Below, piece by piece: positions 53,986-63,564 of a stretch of 64,000 bases of DNA. Made by a program: the position numbers and the translations under genes. Where the stretch lies: contig NZ_QSUN01000001.1 in NCBI RefSeq assembly GCF_003438995.1, forward strand, positions 124,001 through 188,000. The letters are read 5' to 3'. Source of the stretch: Bacteroides sp. OM05-12 (GTDB lineage Bacteria > Bacteroidota > Bacteroidia > Bacteroidales > Bacteroidaceae). The notes below the pieces were generated by a model. It was not told the DNA's origin, did no database searches, and saw nothing but the letters and a program-made list of their open reading frames with translations. Positions within the stretch are counted from its first letter, which is position 1. Every line of letters starts with the position of its first letter.

Positions 53986-56900
53986 ATGAAGAAAGGTTTA
54001 CTTTTAGCACTGTGTGTCCTACTAGGAACATTCAATGCACAAGCAGAAAAGAAATTCACCATGATCAGTACCAATTGCAATAGTATAGGTACAGGTATGT
54101 CATCTAATGGCAAATATGTAGTAGGTGTGGATCCGACTCCTGTCGAGTACGGTGTAGAAATCATGAGCGGTTTTAAAAGTTATTTATGGGATGCGGATGC
54201 AAAGACTCTTACTTGGATAACCGAAGCAGACCAGGTTAATCCTGGAAAAACCGGTTATTTTACGGATGTGACGGATGATAAAATCATTTCGGGTTATTTC
54301 AAAGATCCTGATTACCCGATAACCGTTACAGAATGGGAAGGCGATGTTACATTACCGGTGAATGTGGCTGCCATATGGAAAGACGGTAATGTGACAAGTC
54401 TCGGTATTGGTGATTTCGATCTTAGCATTTTCAATAATTTCAATGATGGAAGTTATGCTACGGCTATTTCTAACGACGGTAAAACGGTGGTAGGTTTTGT
54501 TGCGGTCGGAAACTTTGCCTATTCGTATCCTTGTATGTGGAAATATGATGATGCTAACCGGAAATGGAATTTTACGCGTTGCAAGTATCCTTCCGATGCC
54601 AAGGGGGGACAAGTTTTGGCTGTATCGGATGATGGCGGTGTAGCAGTCGGTGCCATCTATTATCAAAACCGGGATGTTGCTGCCTTTTGGAAGAATGGTG
54701 AATATACAATCATCGAAGGAATTAAGAACATGATTGATGATGATACTAAATACAATGAAGATTATAATAAGAATTGTGCTTATGGAGTAAGTCCCAACGG
54801 TCAATATATCTCTTTCAACTTTAATGATAATCTTCCTTGTATGTATTTCACGAATGAAAATCGTTATGTAAAGCTAGGTGCTTATAAAGATGTTACCGGT
54901 CTTGATGTACCGGCAATATCCAATAATGGAGATATATTCGGTTGTTATAAATACGGTAACTATTGGACAGAACAATATACACGTCCGTTCTGGTATTCCC
55001 TCAATACATTAAGAGAAGTAGGTCTTGATTATTTTATCTACCTTTATACCCCTGAAATTGAAATCCCTCTGTCTTTCACATTCGAACACAAAGTCACTTC
55101 CAATCCGCATGCGGTTTCGGCAGATGGAAAGATCATCATGGGTAATAACATGACGGAGTATAATAAATATGAAACATGGGTGTTGCAAACAGAGGCTGAA
55201 TATACAATAATACCTGAAGATGTACAAAATATCAAAGCTAAGGTTACAGACCTTGAGCAAATAACGGTGACTTGGGATAAAGTCCCTTACGCTCCTTTCC
55301 AATATGTTCTTAAATCTTATAACGTATATTGTGACGGAAATTTAGTTGGTAATGTAGAAGCTAAATCCGATGGTGATGGAAGCGGTGATGGAGACGGTGG
55401 CATAGAACCTTTAAAATATTCGGCAAGCAATACAACTACCGAAAGCTTTGTACATAACAATGTGAACGCGGGTTATCACAAATATTCGGTGACAAGTGTA
55501 TTCCAAAAAGAGGAAGGAACCGAAATGCGTGAAGCTCCAAAATCGAACCCCATAGAAGTATGTTTAGCAAAGACATTTGAAATGCCGTTTTTCGATAATT
55601 TCGACACTGGTGCCATCGAAAGCAATTATTGGACAATAGAAGACTTAATGGAAAACCCTACTCAATTCTACTGGGGAGCTGGTATGTATTTAGGTATTAA
55701 TAGCTCATTTGCTTTAAATGTAGCTGTAACAACAGACGGCAAGCCTTATTCGAATGCTTTAGTTTCCAGACCTTTAGATGCAAGAAAACTGGACAATGTG
55801 TATATTTCTTATACAAAACGATATTTATTTGCGAACAGTGAAGATTGGGATTTAACCGGTGACACATTAAGTGTGGAAGTATCAAATGACGGAGATACAT
55901 GGATTCCGGTAAAAGCATATGCTCTCGATACAGAAGAGGCAGGGGTATGGAACTTTGAATCAATCAATGTAACCAAACAAGTTGCACATACACTTTTCCA
56001 AGTAAGATTACACGTACATGGCAAAGGATTAGCGCAATTACTTTGGTACTTTGATCTTTTTAAGGTAGGAAACAAAGCTGAGAATGAAGCTCCCGAAGAT
56101 CTTACCGGAAAAGTAGAATCCGATAAAGTAAGCTTAATTTGGAAAAATACGATCAATGCTTACGAACTGAATTATCTGGATAACCCGTATGGTTGGGAAG
56201 TCTTTAATTTAGCAATAGGGGATGAAGGTAAGACATTTATAGCCGCAAATTCTTTCGAACCGGATGATTTAGCCTTATTTAATGAAAAATATTTGACTTC
56301 TATCAAAGCATTCATTAATCACGATACAAGTATAGAAGATTCTAAAGACACACATGCATCTGTTGTTGTTTATGAAAACGGGACATTAATAAGAGAACAA
56401 GAGATTGATGCGATAAAGTATAATCAAGAGAATCTTGTTATATTGAAGGAACCTGTGAAGATAGATGTAACGAAAGAACTAAAAATTGGTTTAAAGATTT
56501 TTAATTATGACGAACGTCAAATACCGATTACCTATCATAATACACGCAATTTCATTGCAGGAAAGAGTGACTTGTACTCACAAGACGAAGGTAGGACTTG
56601 GAAGAGACTTTCTGATTTTTATTCTACCGTTGAAGGACACGAGTTGGATGGATATTGTTGTTGGGAGATCACCGGAAACGTTACAGACGAATCGACAGTC
56701 AGTCCGGACATCGCAATGGACAACAATCTGATGGCTTATAATGTTTTCCGTAATGGAGAAAAGATTAATAGCCGGTTGGTTTATTACCTGCAACCTAGAT
56801 ATATAGATACAACTCCTATAGATAATGGTTGTTATGAAGTAGTAGCTTATTATCTTGATGGCTCAATATCTGACTATTCCGTTCAATATTGTATTGGGGA

Positions 56901-57150
56901 ATTACCTCCTTCATCGATAGATGATCATACAAATAATAGCAATTGGGCAATTTATCCTAATCCTGCTACTGATTGCATTAACATTCCGGGAGATTTCAAC
57001 CAAGCAATGTTATTGAATATCAACGGACAGGTAGTATTATCAACAACAGAAGCAATAATCTCTGTTTCATCACTTCCTGCAGGGGTTTACTTCCTGAAAA
57101 TAGAAAACGGCGATGCTATTCACACAGAAAAGGTTATGATTAAGAGATAG
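53986..57150 (+). CDS. Multi-domain T9SS cargo protein with propeller-like N-terminus
   Basis: 1054 residues with a signal peptide (MKKGLLLALCVLLGTFNAQA). Residues 25-400 consist of repeated strands with YVVGVDPT, SGYF, AISNDGKTVVGFV and AVSDDGGVAVGAIY, like bacterial extracellular HAF/propeller repeats. A fibronectin-III-like domain follows (about 415-525) and includes a low-complexity DGDGSGDGDGG stretch. Next come a jelly-roll adhesin domain (about 530-700), another beta-sandwich of the kind seen in the first gene of the window, and a T9SS sorting domain (WAIYPNPATDCINIPG, LPAGVYFLKIENG). The function is unknown; a surface binding role is likely. It is paired with the AraC-type TPR regulator upstream. 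Confidence 0.86.
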   Translation: MKKGLLLALCVLLGTFNAQAEKKFTMISTNCNSIGTGMSSNGKYVVGVDPTPVEYGVEIMSGFKSYLWDADAKTLTWITEADQVNPGKTGYFTDVTDDKIISGYFKDPDYPITVTEWEGDVTLPVNVAAIWKDGNVTSLGIGDFDLSIFNNFNDGSYATAISNDGKTVVGFVAVGNFAYSYPCMWKYDDANRKWNFTRCKYPSDAKGGQVLAVSDDGGVAVGAIYYQNRDVAAFWKNGEYTIIEGIKNMIDDDTKYNEDYNKNCAYGVSPNGQYISFNFNDNLPCMYFTNENRYVKLGAYKDVTGLDVPAISNNGDIFGCYKYGNYWTEQYTRPFWYSLNTLREVGLDYFIYLYTPEIEIPLSFTFEHKVTSNPHAVSADGKIIMGNNMTEYNKYETWVLQTEAEYTIIPEDVQNIKAKVTDLEQITVTWDKVPYAPFQYVLKSYNVYCDGNLVGNVEAKSDGDGSGDGDGGIEPLKYSASNTTTESFVHNNVNAGYHKYSVTSVFQKEEGTEMREAPKSNPIEVCLAKTFEMPFFDNFDTGAIESNYWTIEDLMENPTQFYWGAGMYLGINSSFALNVAVTTDGKPYSNALVSRPLDARKLDNVYISYTKRYLFANSEDWDLTGDTLSVEVSNDGDTWIPVKAYALDTEEAGVWNFESINVTKQVAHTLFQVRLHVHGKGLAQLLWYFDLFKVGNKAENEAPEDLTGKVESDKVSLIWKNTINAYELNYLDNPYGWEVFNLAIGDEGKTFIAANSFEPDDLALFNEKYLTSIKAFINHDTSIEDSKDTHASVVVYENGTLIREQEIDAIKYNQENLVILKEPVKIDVTKELKIGLKIFNYDERQIPITYHNTRNFIAGKSDLYSQDEGRTWKRLSDFYSTVEGHELDGYCCWEITGNVTDESTVSPDIAMDNNLMAYNVFRNGEKINSRLVYYLQPRYIDTTPIDNGCYEVVAYYLDGSISDYSVQYCIGELPPSSIDDHTNNSNWAIYPNPATDCINIPGDFNQAMLLNINGQVVLSTTEAIISVSSLPAGVYFLKIENGDAIHTEKVMIKR

Positions 57151-57174
57151 AAAGACTGATTATGCAAAATGAAA

Positions 57175-57235
57175 TTGTCTCAAAATTGAGACAATCCTTT
57201 CCAAATCCCTCCTGATACAGACTGTATCAGGGGGG
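57175..57235. terminator. Two hairpins between convergent T9SS and amylase genes
   Basis: TTGTCTC/GAGACAA (57175-57194) is followed by CCTGATACAG/CTGTATCAGG (57211-57231), the latter perfectly paired around one base. Both fit a two-way terminator for the converging genes. Confidence 0.75.
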
Positions 57236-57259
57236 ATATTTATAAAACCTAAACAAACT

Positions 57260-60007
57260 CTATTGCTTTACGAACTTCGTTATGATTTCCGAACTCCCGG
57301 TCCTTATTCTCACCAAATAAACTCCTTTAGCCAATTCCTGTACAGAAACCGCATTACTGTCCCGAACTTCTTTCAGCAACACACCATGAAGAGAGTAAAC
57401 GGAAATACGCGAGACATCTTCACCGGAAACATTTAGAATATCCGAAACAGGATTAGGATAAACCGAAACCGAACTTTCAGGAAACTCACTCAACGAAGTA
57501 GAGATTATCATCTCTTTATCAGTATATAACCGATATTCTCCCGGAGCTAATGTTATAGTGTTACTCGCGGAGGTTATCTGCTCTGTTGTCTTAGAGAAAT
57601 AGTTATACCATGTTCCGGTAGCAGGAAAAGTTACAGCTACATTACCTTGCGTTACACCATAATTCGCCACAATCACGGCATTCATATCCGAAGACTTCAG
57701 AACCAGGTACTTGCAGGCATCGGACAGTTTATAGGTAATATCACTCGTAGAGAATACCGGATATTGGGTTTTCATAGCAAACAGCTGAGCCCATGTGTTA
57801 TAGACAGACTTACGATCGGCATCTTCGAGATAATTCCAACAAACAGGTTTCTCGCCTACCCGGTCGTTGTAATCGATAGAATAATCATACCCCAATTCAC
57901 CGAACTGCCAAATCATCTTCGGACCGGGAATAAGGAAGAACAGACATCCGGACATTTTCAGGCGATTCATGCTTGTAGTATGGTCTTTCGTATCATATCC
58001 GCCTGCGGCATTACCATACGTTTTCAGCTTATAAGCCATACGTTCTTCATCATGACTCTCCATGTAACCCACCAAATTGGGAGCAGACCATGTACGTTTC
58101 TTGTAAACCGCACCGGAGATATCCGACTTAGAGTTCTCAGTAAATCCCATCGCCCCCTCGCAAGCATTGTTGTTCATATTCCCCCAAAGCATCAGCCCTG
58201 CAGACGACAGTTCTTTCTCTTCCGTGTTATCCGCAAGATGTTCGCAAATGACATAGGCATCAGGATTACGTTTCCACACTTCGCTTGCCATCCGTTTCAG
58301 GTTGGCAATACGGGAAGCATCATACGCAGACGCATAATCATTGGCATTGGAATAGATGGTATTAGAAAACCCTTTCGTAAAATCATACCGGAAACCATCC
58401 ACCCGATACTCATTCATCCAATAAGCTGCCACACTATCCACTAATGCACGGGTGTAGGGACTGTCATGGTTAAAATCATAACCCCAACTCAAAGACGGAT
58501 TAGCAATATTGGACTGCCGGTTATACCACGGATTATCGGCAGACGGTGTACCGTCGGCATCACGATACAACAAGTAGAACGGTGATTGTCCATAGCTGTG
58601 ATTCAGCACCAAATCCATGATAACGGCAATACCGTTTCGGTGACATTCATCCACGAAAGCTTTCATATCATCCTTCGTACCGTAATATTTATCGGGAGCA
58701 AAATAAAAAGACGGATTATACCCCCAACTGGAGTTACCTTCAAACTCATTGACAGGCATCAGTTCAACGGCATTTACACCCAAACCTTTTAAATAGGAAA
58801 TCTTCTCCCGTGCCGAACTGAAGGTATGCTCTTCTGTAAAGTCGCGCAACAGAAGTTCGTAGATAATCAGCTTCTCCTTTGCCGGTTTATCAAATCCAAC
58901 GCTTTTCCATGTATAAGGGGTTTGATCTGTTTGTAGCACAGACACGATACCTTCGGTCTTCCCTGTGGGATAAGCCATCAGTCCGGGATAGGTGGTTGCC
59001 GTAATATCACCGTCGTTCCATGGGTCGAGTACTTTATCGGTATACGGGTCGGCAATCCTTATCGCCCCATCCACCAAATATTGAAAGGCATACTCCTGCT
59101 TCGGTGTAAGCCCTTGCAAAGTTATCCAGAAATACTCTCCATCCTTTTTCAGTTGATAATCGGGCAACGGATTCCACGCATTGAAATCACCGATGGCATA
59201 GACACTTGTCTTACCGGGAGCTTGCAGCACCAGTGTGACTTCCGTAGGACTGACATAGTTGATACCGGGACGTACTCCATCCGGCAAGGGAGCCGAAACA
59301 GAAGGTTCAAGGATACTGACCAGACGAGTTGCACTACCGATGGCACCATCCAACGTAGCCGTAGCCTTCACGGTATAAGTACCCGGTGAAGAAAAGACAT
59401 AGGACGCGGATATATCTGTAGCACGATTCTTCGTGGCAACTACCGTTTCATTAACAGACAGTTGCAAATCGGCTGCCACCGATGATGAAGCCGTCAACGT
59501 GAGGGAAGTGCCTTTCTCCACCACCATATCTTTGGCAGGACTATCCAACTTTACATTTAAACCGGATTCATAAACAGACAAATAAATGTCTTTATCTCCG
59601 GTTTCCTTTCCCGTAAGATAGTCATTGCCGGATTTAGCTCCGCTTCTGAATACGAAAACCAACTTCTTTATCGGTGTGCCCGCAGGTACTCCGTAATACG
59701 TACGGATATCCGGTGACAGGGTGAGTTCCCATTTATTATTCCCTAAAGAAGCCATCTTATATTTATCGGAGTTGACTCCCCATGTAGATGCATATTCCCA
59801 GCGGGAATCATTGCTACCGGTAATCACTCCCGTATGAGCATAGACATCACCGTTATAGTTCATTAACCCTTTGCTCCCTTGGGATGCATCGAATACGACC
59901 TTTATGCTCCCACTCTCGGTCACAAAATCAGGCTCGGTAGTCAATATCTGCGCATGAGAAGACAAGCAAAACAAAAAGGACAGGATATAGATGAAACCTT
60001 TTTTCAT
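57260..60007 (-). CDS. GH13-family alpha-amylase/pullulanase-like enzyme with T9SS sorting domain
   Basis: 915 residues from the ATG at 60007, which opens a signal peptide (MKKGFIYILSFLFCLSSHAQ); 26 upstream codons are unlikely. Domains: an N-terminal carbohydrate-binding-like module (about 20-155), an Ig-like domain (about 160-235), an N-terminal E-set/CBM48 (about 250-340; TSVYAIGDFNAWNPL), the (beta/alpha)8 barrel (about 370-770) and a T9SS sorting domain (SVYPNPVSDILNVSG, LAKGVYLVRIRTG). Catalytic sites: VIMDLVLNHSYG, nucleophile Asp in DGFRYDFTKG, acid Glu in YVICEHLADN and Asp in MESHDEERM. It should cleave alpha-1,4 or alpha-1,6 glucan outside the cell. Its position after SusD/SusE-type genes supports starch degradation. 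Confidence 0.92.
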   Translation of the reverse strand: MKKGFIYILSFLFCLSSHAQILTTEPDFVTESGSIKVVFDASQGSKGLMNYNGDVYAHTGVITGSNDSRWEYASTWGVNSDKYKMASLGNNKWELTLSPDIRTYYGVPAGTPIKKLVFVFRSGAKSGNDYLTGKETGDKDIYLSVYESGLNVKLDSPAKDMVVEKGTSLTLTASSSVAADLQLSVNETVVATKNRATDISASYVFSSPGTYTVKATATLDGAIGSATRLVSILEPSVSAPLPDGVRPGINYVSPTEVTLVLQAPGKTSVYAIGDFNAWNPLPDYQLKKDGEYFWITLQGLTPKQEYAFQYLVDGAIRIADPYTDKVLDPWNDGDITATTYPGLMAYPTGKTEGIVSVLQTDQTPYTWKSVGFDKPAKEKLIIYELLLRDFTEEHTFSSAREKISYLKGLGVNAVELMPVNEFEGNSSWGYNPSFYFAPDKYYGTKDDMKAFVDECHRNGIAVIMDLVLNHSYGQSPFYLLYRDADGTPSADNPWYNRQSNIANPSLSWGYDFNHDSPYTRALVDSVAAYWMNEYRVDGFRYDFTKGFSNTIYSNANDYASAYDASRIANLKRMASEVWKRNPDAYVICEHLADNTEEKELSSAGLMLWGNMNNNACEGAMGFTENSKSDISGAVYKKRTWSAPNLVGYMESHDEERMAYKLKTYGNAAGGYDTKDHTTSMNRLKMSGCLFFLIPGPKMIWQFGELGYDYSIDYNDRVGEKPVCWNYLEDADRKSVYNTWAQLFAMKTQYPVFSTSDITYKLSDACKYLVLKSSDMNAVIVANYGVTQGNVAVTFPATGTWYNYFSKTTEQITSASNTITLAPGEYRLYTDKEMIISTSLSEFPESSVSVYPNPVSDILNVSGEDVSRISVYSLHGVLLKEVRDSNAVSVQELAKGVYLVRIRTGSSEIITKFVKQ

Positions 60008-60129
60008 AAGACTCTTTTGTTTATTAATTACTGAGGAATCAGGAGCAAGTAACGGACGAATACGCCTGTTCTTCCTGATGCACAAATCTTATCGCAACCA
60101 CAATAAAGTTTCCTCACTATTGTGACAAA

Positions 60130-60217
60130 GTTGTTTCACCCGGATGGAACTATTGTTTCACCCTAATGGAAAAGTTGTTTCATCCGGATGAAAAAATAGT
60201 TTCACCCGGATGAAAAG
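60130..60217. repeat. Four 22-bp direct repeats, each near-palindromic, upstream of the amylase gene
   Basis: Units at 60130, 60152, 60174 and 60196 are exactly 22 bp apart. Each contains a version of TTTCAnCCGGATGnAA; the third is the perfect 16-bp dyad TTTCATCCGGATGAAA. The array lies 123-210 bp upstream of the GH13 start, in the only large gap (60008-60280) of the locus. Two helical turns per unit would place the dyads on one DNA face. It looks like an operator array for a dimeric regulator. Confidence 0.75.
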
Positions 60218-60280
60218 ACTTGTTCTTCAAGAAGAAATAGGTTATCCTTCTCAATCTTCCTACCTATCTTACCTCTCGGT

Positions 60281-61912
60281 TTACTTCTTCACTATGGAAT
60301 AAGTATAATTTCCGGGAGTAAGATCCAACTCTATATCATAGTTTCCGGCTTCGGTAATGGTTATATTTCCACCATCCGATACAGCCTCGCCACTCAATCC
60401 TGTTCCGCCAAAGTTATAATCCCAATTCGAGGCATCGGTCTTAAACTTAAGACCTCCGGCCAGCACCGGTGTATTTTTCAACACCCATTTATAAGAACCT
60501 TTGTCCATTGGTTCCAACGTCATCGGAGTAATGTTATCCCAACCGTTTGCAGTGGCATCACCAATAATACCCCATACCTGCTTGGTCAATGTATAAGAAT
60601 ACGCATTGAAATCCACATCGATGGAATAGAATCCGTCACCCTCCGGCATATCGATATTTGTCTGGCTATCAAAAAGCAAACTGTTTTCCGTAGCTCCTTT
60701 TCCCCAGTTATCAGGACCCCAGTCTGTGGTCTGCCCTAAGAACTTGATACCGCCTCCGGCTGCAACCAAATAGGAGTAATTACGGAATAGACCTTCTGCT
60801 CTCTTTTCAAACAAAATGCCATTTGCAGGAGTCCAATCCGCAATGCACGAACCTCCTACCAGATAAAGCTGTTCCGGAATTTTATTCGGTTTGATGGAGA
60901 AAGTCGAAGCATCCAAATCCACTTCAATCTTATACATTCCTTCCGTCGCTACCGGAGGAATATTCTTCGAGTCTGTACCCTCATACAAAGCACCTTGATA
61001 TTCCGATGGTAACGGCTCGGTAATCTCTTCCTCCAATCCCCATACGCCATGATCCCAATCTCGCTCTGCAATGAATTTGAATCCGTATCCGTCTGTCTTC
61101 AAACGGGCGAGAATCTCAAACTTGCCTTCACCTACTTTGGTAAAAGGAATTGCAGCCGTTTCTGTCCATCCGGCTTCGGTAGCCCCGCCAACCAAATACA
61201 ATGTCTCCGGCAATACATTTACCTTAAATACAAAAGGAGCATCCGAGTTAGTGGTGACATTGCCGACCAAATCGGTCAATGCCATTTGAATGGCAATCGT
61301 TTTGTTCCGGTAACTTGCAGGCAAAGTAACTGTTTTTGTATAGTCATAGTTTTGCAATCCTTCCAACTCGATAGAGTCGAGTACAGATGCTTCCTCATCC
61401 GACCATATCTTCAAAGACTTCAATCCTACATTATCCGTCAATTTCAAAACAATATCGAAAGAAGCCTTGTATTGCAGCTCCGTGTCAGAAGACAAAACAA
61501 AGGTAGGGGCTACTTCATCTTTCATACCGACCAATACGTTTATCTCTTTTGTCAGGGTAAGTTGGTTTTTACTGTTCAGAGTCACCTTTACCACATACAG
61601 ACCGGTAACTGCCGATACCGGAACCGTTACTTCCCGATTCAATTCATAAGAAGAAGCGTTCACTTCTATCCTCTCGTCTAACCCCCAAGCATCACATACC
61701 AATTCTACGGTTTCAATCCCGGCAGGGTTAGACAATGCAGCTTTCAGCGTCACGGTCTCTCCATTATTACCCTGCAACAACAGCGCATCCTCCGGTATCT
61801 CTATCTTCGGGGTAATCGTGGTAATATCATCCAGCATATATTCATTCTCATCGCATGCACCCAGCAAGCCTAAAGAACATATCGTCAATACAATAAATAG
61901 TATCTTTTTCAT
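60281..61912 (-). CDS. SusE/SusF-like surface starch-binding lipoprotein
   Basis: 543 residues. The lipobox LLGAC (Cys near residue 20) marks an outer-membrane lipoprotein. N-terminal Ig-like domains (about 35-230) are followed by three SusE/F-type carbohydrate-binding domains, opening TLYLVGGATEAGWT, QLYLVGGSCIADWT and WGIIGDATANGWD, each with a GxFKF/GIKFLG-type strand and an aromatic residue. In B. thetaiotaomicron such proteins hold starch at the cell surface for SusC/SusD. It is 24 bp after the 378-residue secreted protein and precedes the amylase gene by 273 bp. Confidence 0.9.
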   Translation of the reverse strand: MKKILFIVLTICSLGLLGACDENEYMLDDITTITPKIEIPEDALLLQGNNGETVTLKAALSNPAGIETVELVCDAWGLDERIEVNASSYELNREVTVPVSAVTGLYVVKVTLNSKNQLTLTKEINVLVGMKDEVAPTFVLSSDTELQYKASFDIVLKLTDNVGLKSLKIWSDEEASVLDSIELEGLQNYDYTKTVTLPASYRNKTIAIQMALTDLVGNVTTNSDAPFVFKVNVLPETLYLVGGATEAGWTETAAIPFTKVGEGKFEILARLKTDGYGFKFIAERDWDHGVWGLEEEITEPLPSEYQGALYEGTDSKNIPPVATEGMYKIEVDLDASTFSIKPNKIPEQLYLVGGSCIADWTPANGILFEKRAEGLFRNYSYLVAAGGGIKFLGQTTDWGPDNWGKGATENSLLFDSQTNIDMPEGDGFYSIDVDFNAYSYTLTKQVWGIIGDATANGWDNITPMTLEPMDKGSYKWVLKNTPVLAGGLKFKTDASNWDYNFGGTGLSGEAVSDGGNITITEAGNYDIELDLTPGNYTYSIVKK

Positions 61913-61936
61913 ATTTCTCTTTTTTAAGGTTCGTAA

Positions 61937-63073
61937 TTACTTGATAAAACTCCCTTTTAAGACCGTTTCCGATTCCATATTGCCACTTGAGAAACGAACT
62001 TCAATATCCGTAGCATCTGCCGCAGCAGCAAACTGCCTTACCGGCAAGAGGACAAGCGTATAAGTGTAATCCGCCGTTTTCTTTGCTACGAACTTCTTGG
62101 TTTCAAGGCTCTCATCTCCGTTCTTTAACGTAATGATATATTCAATCGTACTTCCATTGTATCCCAATAAAGGATCGGCAGGAGTCGTTTCCTCACCCGT
62201 TTCGGAATCTATAACAGCCTGAGCAAAGACAGTAGTATTCACAACTATGGGCAATACATCGTTTGCTGTAAACTTCGCCAAGAAGAATTTTGCTGCAGTC
62301 GGACCCTCTTCCGCCACTTTCGGGATAAAGCAGAAGTCACCGTCACCGGCATCTATCTTCTGATCCCACGTTCCATTATTGAATACCGCCATGATATTGG
62401 TTATCTTAGCCGTCTCCTCAATACCGTAATACTCTGTCGGAATTAAGTTAATCCGCCAAATGCCTTCATGACCTTCCACTTTGGACAAAGCGGTTTTGTT
62501 CTTATCCGAATCGAAAGCTACATTGACGCCCAACCAATTATCCAGACCGGAATGCATATATACGGCAGGAGTATTCAAGTCTATCGTTCCCCCGTTATTT
62601 AGATTCACCATAATAGAAAGCGAAGTAGTGGCAGTAAACAGTTCGGGATAAATAGCTCCGTTTACACTATTTAGCTTACCGAAATCATAAGGAAAGATCT
62701 CAGCCGAATCATCAGTCTTTACAGTACCGTCTTGCAAAACAACCAACCCCTGAAACTTAGTAGATCCGGCAGGATAATCCTTACCCATATTCACCTTAAC
62801 CGAATAAAGGTTATCCTTGACTTTTGTAAGAGCATTGGTAAAAGAAGTTCCCCAAGCACCGTTATGGATATTATCTCCGGCATCCGACCAAGACCACAGG
62901 AACATATTGCCTTCCACACCATCCAAACCGGTTCCGGTAACATCCAGATAAAGTGTAATATCTTCGTTTACATCAAAAGCTGCCGGAATGGTATATATTT
63001 TAGGAGCTTGTGCAAACAGACTGCCTGTTATCAGTAATAAAGCTCCGATTATAAATAAACTATACTTTTTCAT
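61937..63073 (-). CDS. Secreted two-domain binding protein of the starch locus
   Basis: 378 residues with a signal peptide (KKYSLFIIGALLLITGSLFA) and no lipobox Cys. Two related beta-sandwich domains (about 25-150 and 165-275) share the pattern of an AVYMHSG/MFLWSW strand, a KVEGHEGIWRINLIP/KVKDNLYSVKVNM strand and a MAVFNNG/GLVVLQDG strand. The same module forms the N-terminus of the amylase (DVYAHTGV, NKWELTLSPDIRTYYG, LVFVFRSG). A third, divergent beta domain follows. A role in binding glucan beside the amylase is likely but not proven. It is in one operon with the flanking genes (gaps of 29 and 24 bp). Confidence 0.78.
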   Translation of the reverse strand: MKKYSLFIIGALLLITGSLFAQAPKIYTIPAAFDVNEDITLYLDVTGTGLDGVEGNMFLWSWSDAGDNIHNGAWGTSFTNALTKVKDNLYSVKVNMGKDYPAGSTKFQGLVVLQDGTVKTDDSAEIFPYDFGKLNSVNGAIYPELFTATTSLSIMVNLNNGGTIDLNTPAVYMHSGLDNWLGVNVAFDSDKNKTALSKVEGHEGIWRINLIPTEYYGIEETAKITNIMAVFNNGTWDQKIDAGDGDFCFIPKVAEEGPTAAKFFLAKFTANDVLPIVVNTTVFAQAVIDSETGEETTPADPLLGYNGSTIEYIITLKNGDESLETKKFVAKKTADYTYTLVLLPVRQFAAAADATDIEVRFSSGNMESETVLKGSFIK

Positions 63074-63102
63074 ATCTTCTTAATTTATTAGATCATAAGG
63101 AA

Positions 63103-63558
63103 TCAGTTTTGAGAAAGCTCATAGATATAAGTGGCTATAGCCTCATCTCCTACCATTCTCACATACTTTATTTTCAAATTAGTTCCTTTACGAGGAGGAG
63201 CAACCAGACCAAATTGTGATTTAGCATCACCGTTCTTCAACAAGACTGTCATCGGGGCTTCAGCATCGTCCAGACTCCACGTACCGGTAGCCATTCCGAT
63301 AAAATCGGGCGCATTGCCTGTCACCTCAAACGTGTTATCATCCTTAAAATTGATTTTGAAAGTAGCAAAATCAAAATAGGAAGTTATGTCCATTTGCTCT
63401 CCGGCCTCATTCATTAGTAATACAGACTTTACTGACCAATCGCCCATCACCCCTTCCACTTTATTGAAGGGAGTACCTACTTCATAATCATCATCCTGAC
63501 AAGAGGATAAGCCCAGAATTGCAATAAGCAATAATGATATATATTTTATAGTCTTCAT
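63103..63558 (-). CDS. Small lipoprotein, lipocalin-like (DUF5004-like)
   Basis: 151 residues. Signal peptide with lipobox LSSCQDDDYE. The body is a small beta-rich domain (GDWSVKSVLLMNEAGEQMDI, NFKDDNTFEVTGN, GTWSLDD) resembling DUF5004/lipocalin-like lipoproteins often encoded with SusD. It lies 6 bp after susD. The function is unknown; it probably sits at the outer membrane with the Sus complex. Confidence 0.8.
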   Translation of the reverse strand: MKTIKYISLLLIAILGLSSCQDDDYEVGTPFNKVEGVMGDWSVKSVLLMNEAGEQMDITSYFDFATFKINFKDDNTFEVTGNAPDFIGMATGTWSLDDAEAPMTVLLKNGDAKSQFGLVAPPRKGTNLKIKYVRMVGDEAIATYIYELSQN

Positions 63559-63564
63559 AATATA

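Noticed and set aside
57647..58444. 265-codon frame opposite the GH13 gene
   Set aside because: Antisense shadow of the catalytic barrel with no recognisable motifs.
60130..60217. 22-bp units as a mini CRISPR
   Set aside because: The units are directly adjacent with no spacers; dyad symmetry fits an operator or small repeat better.
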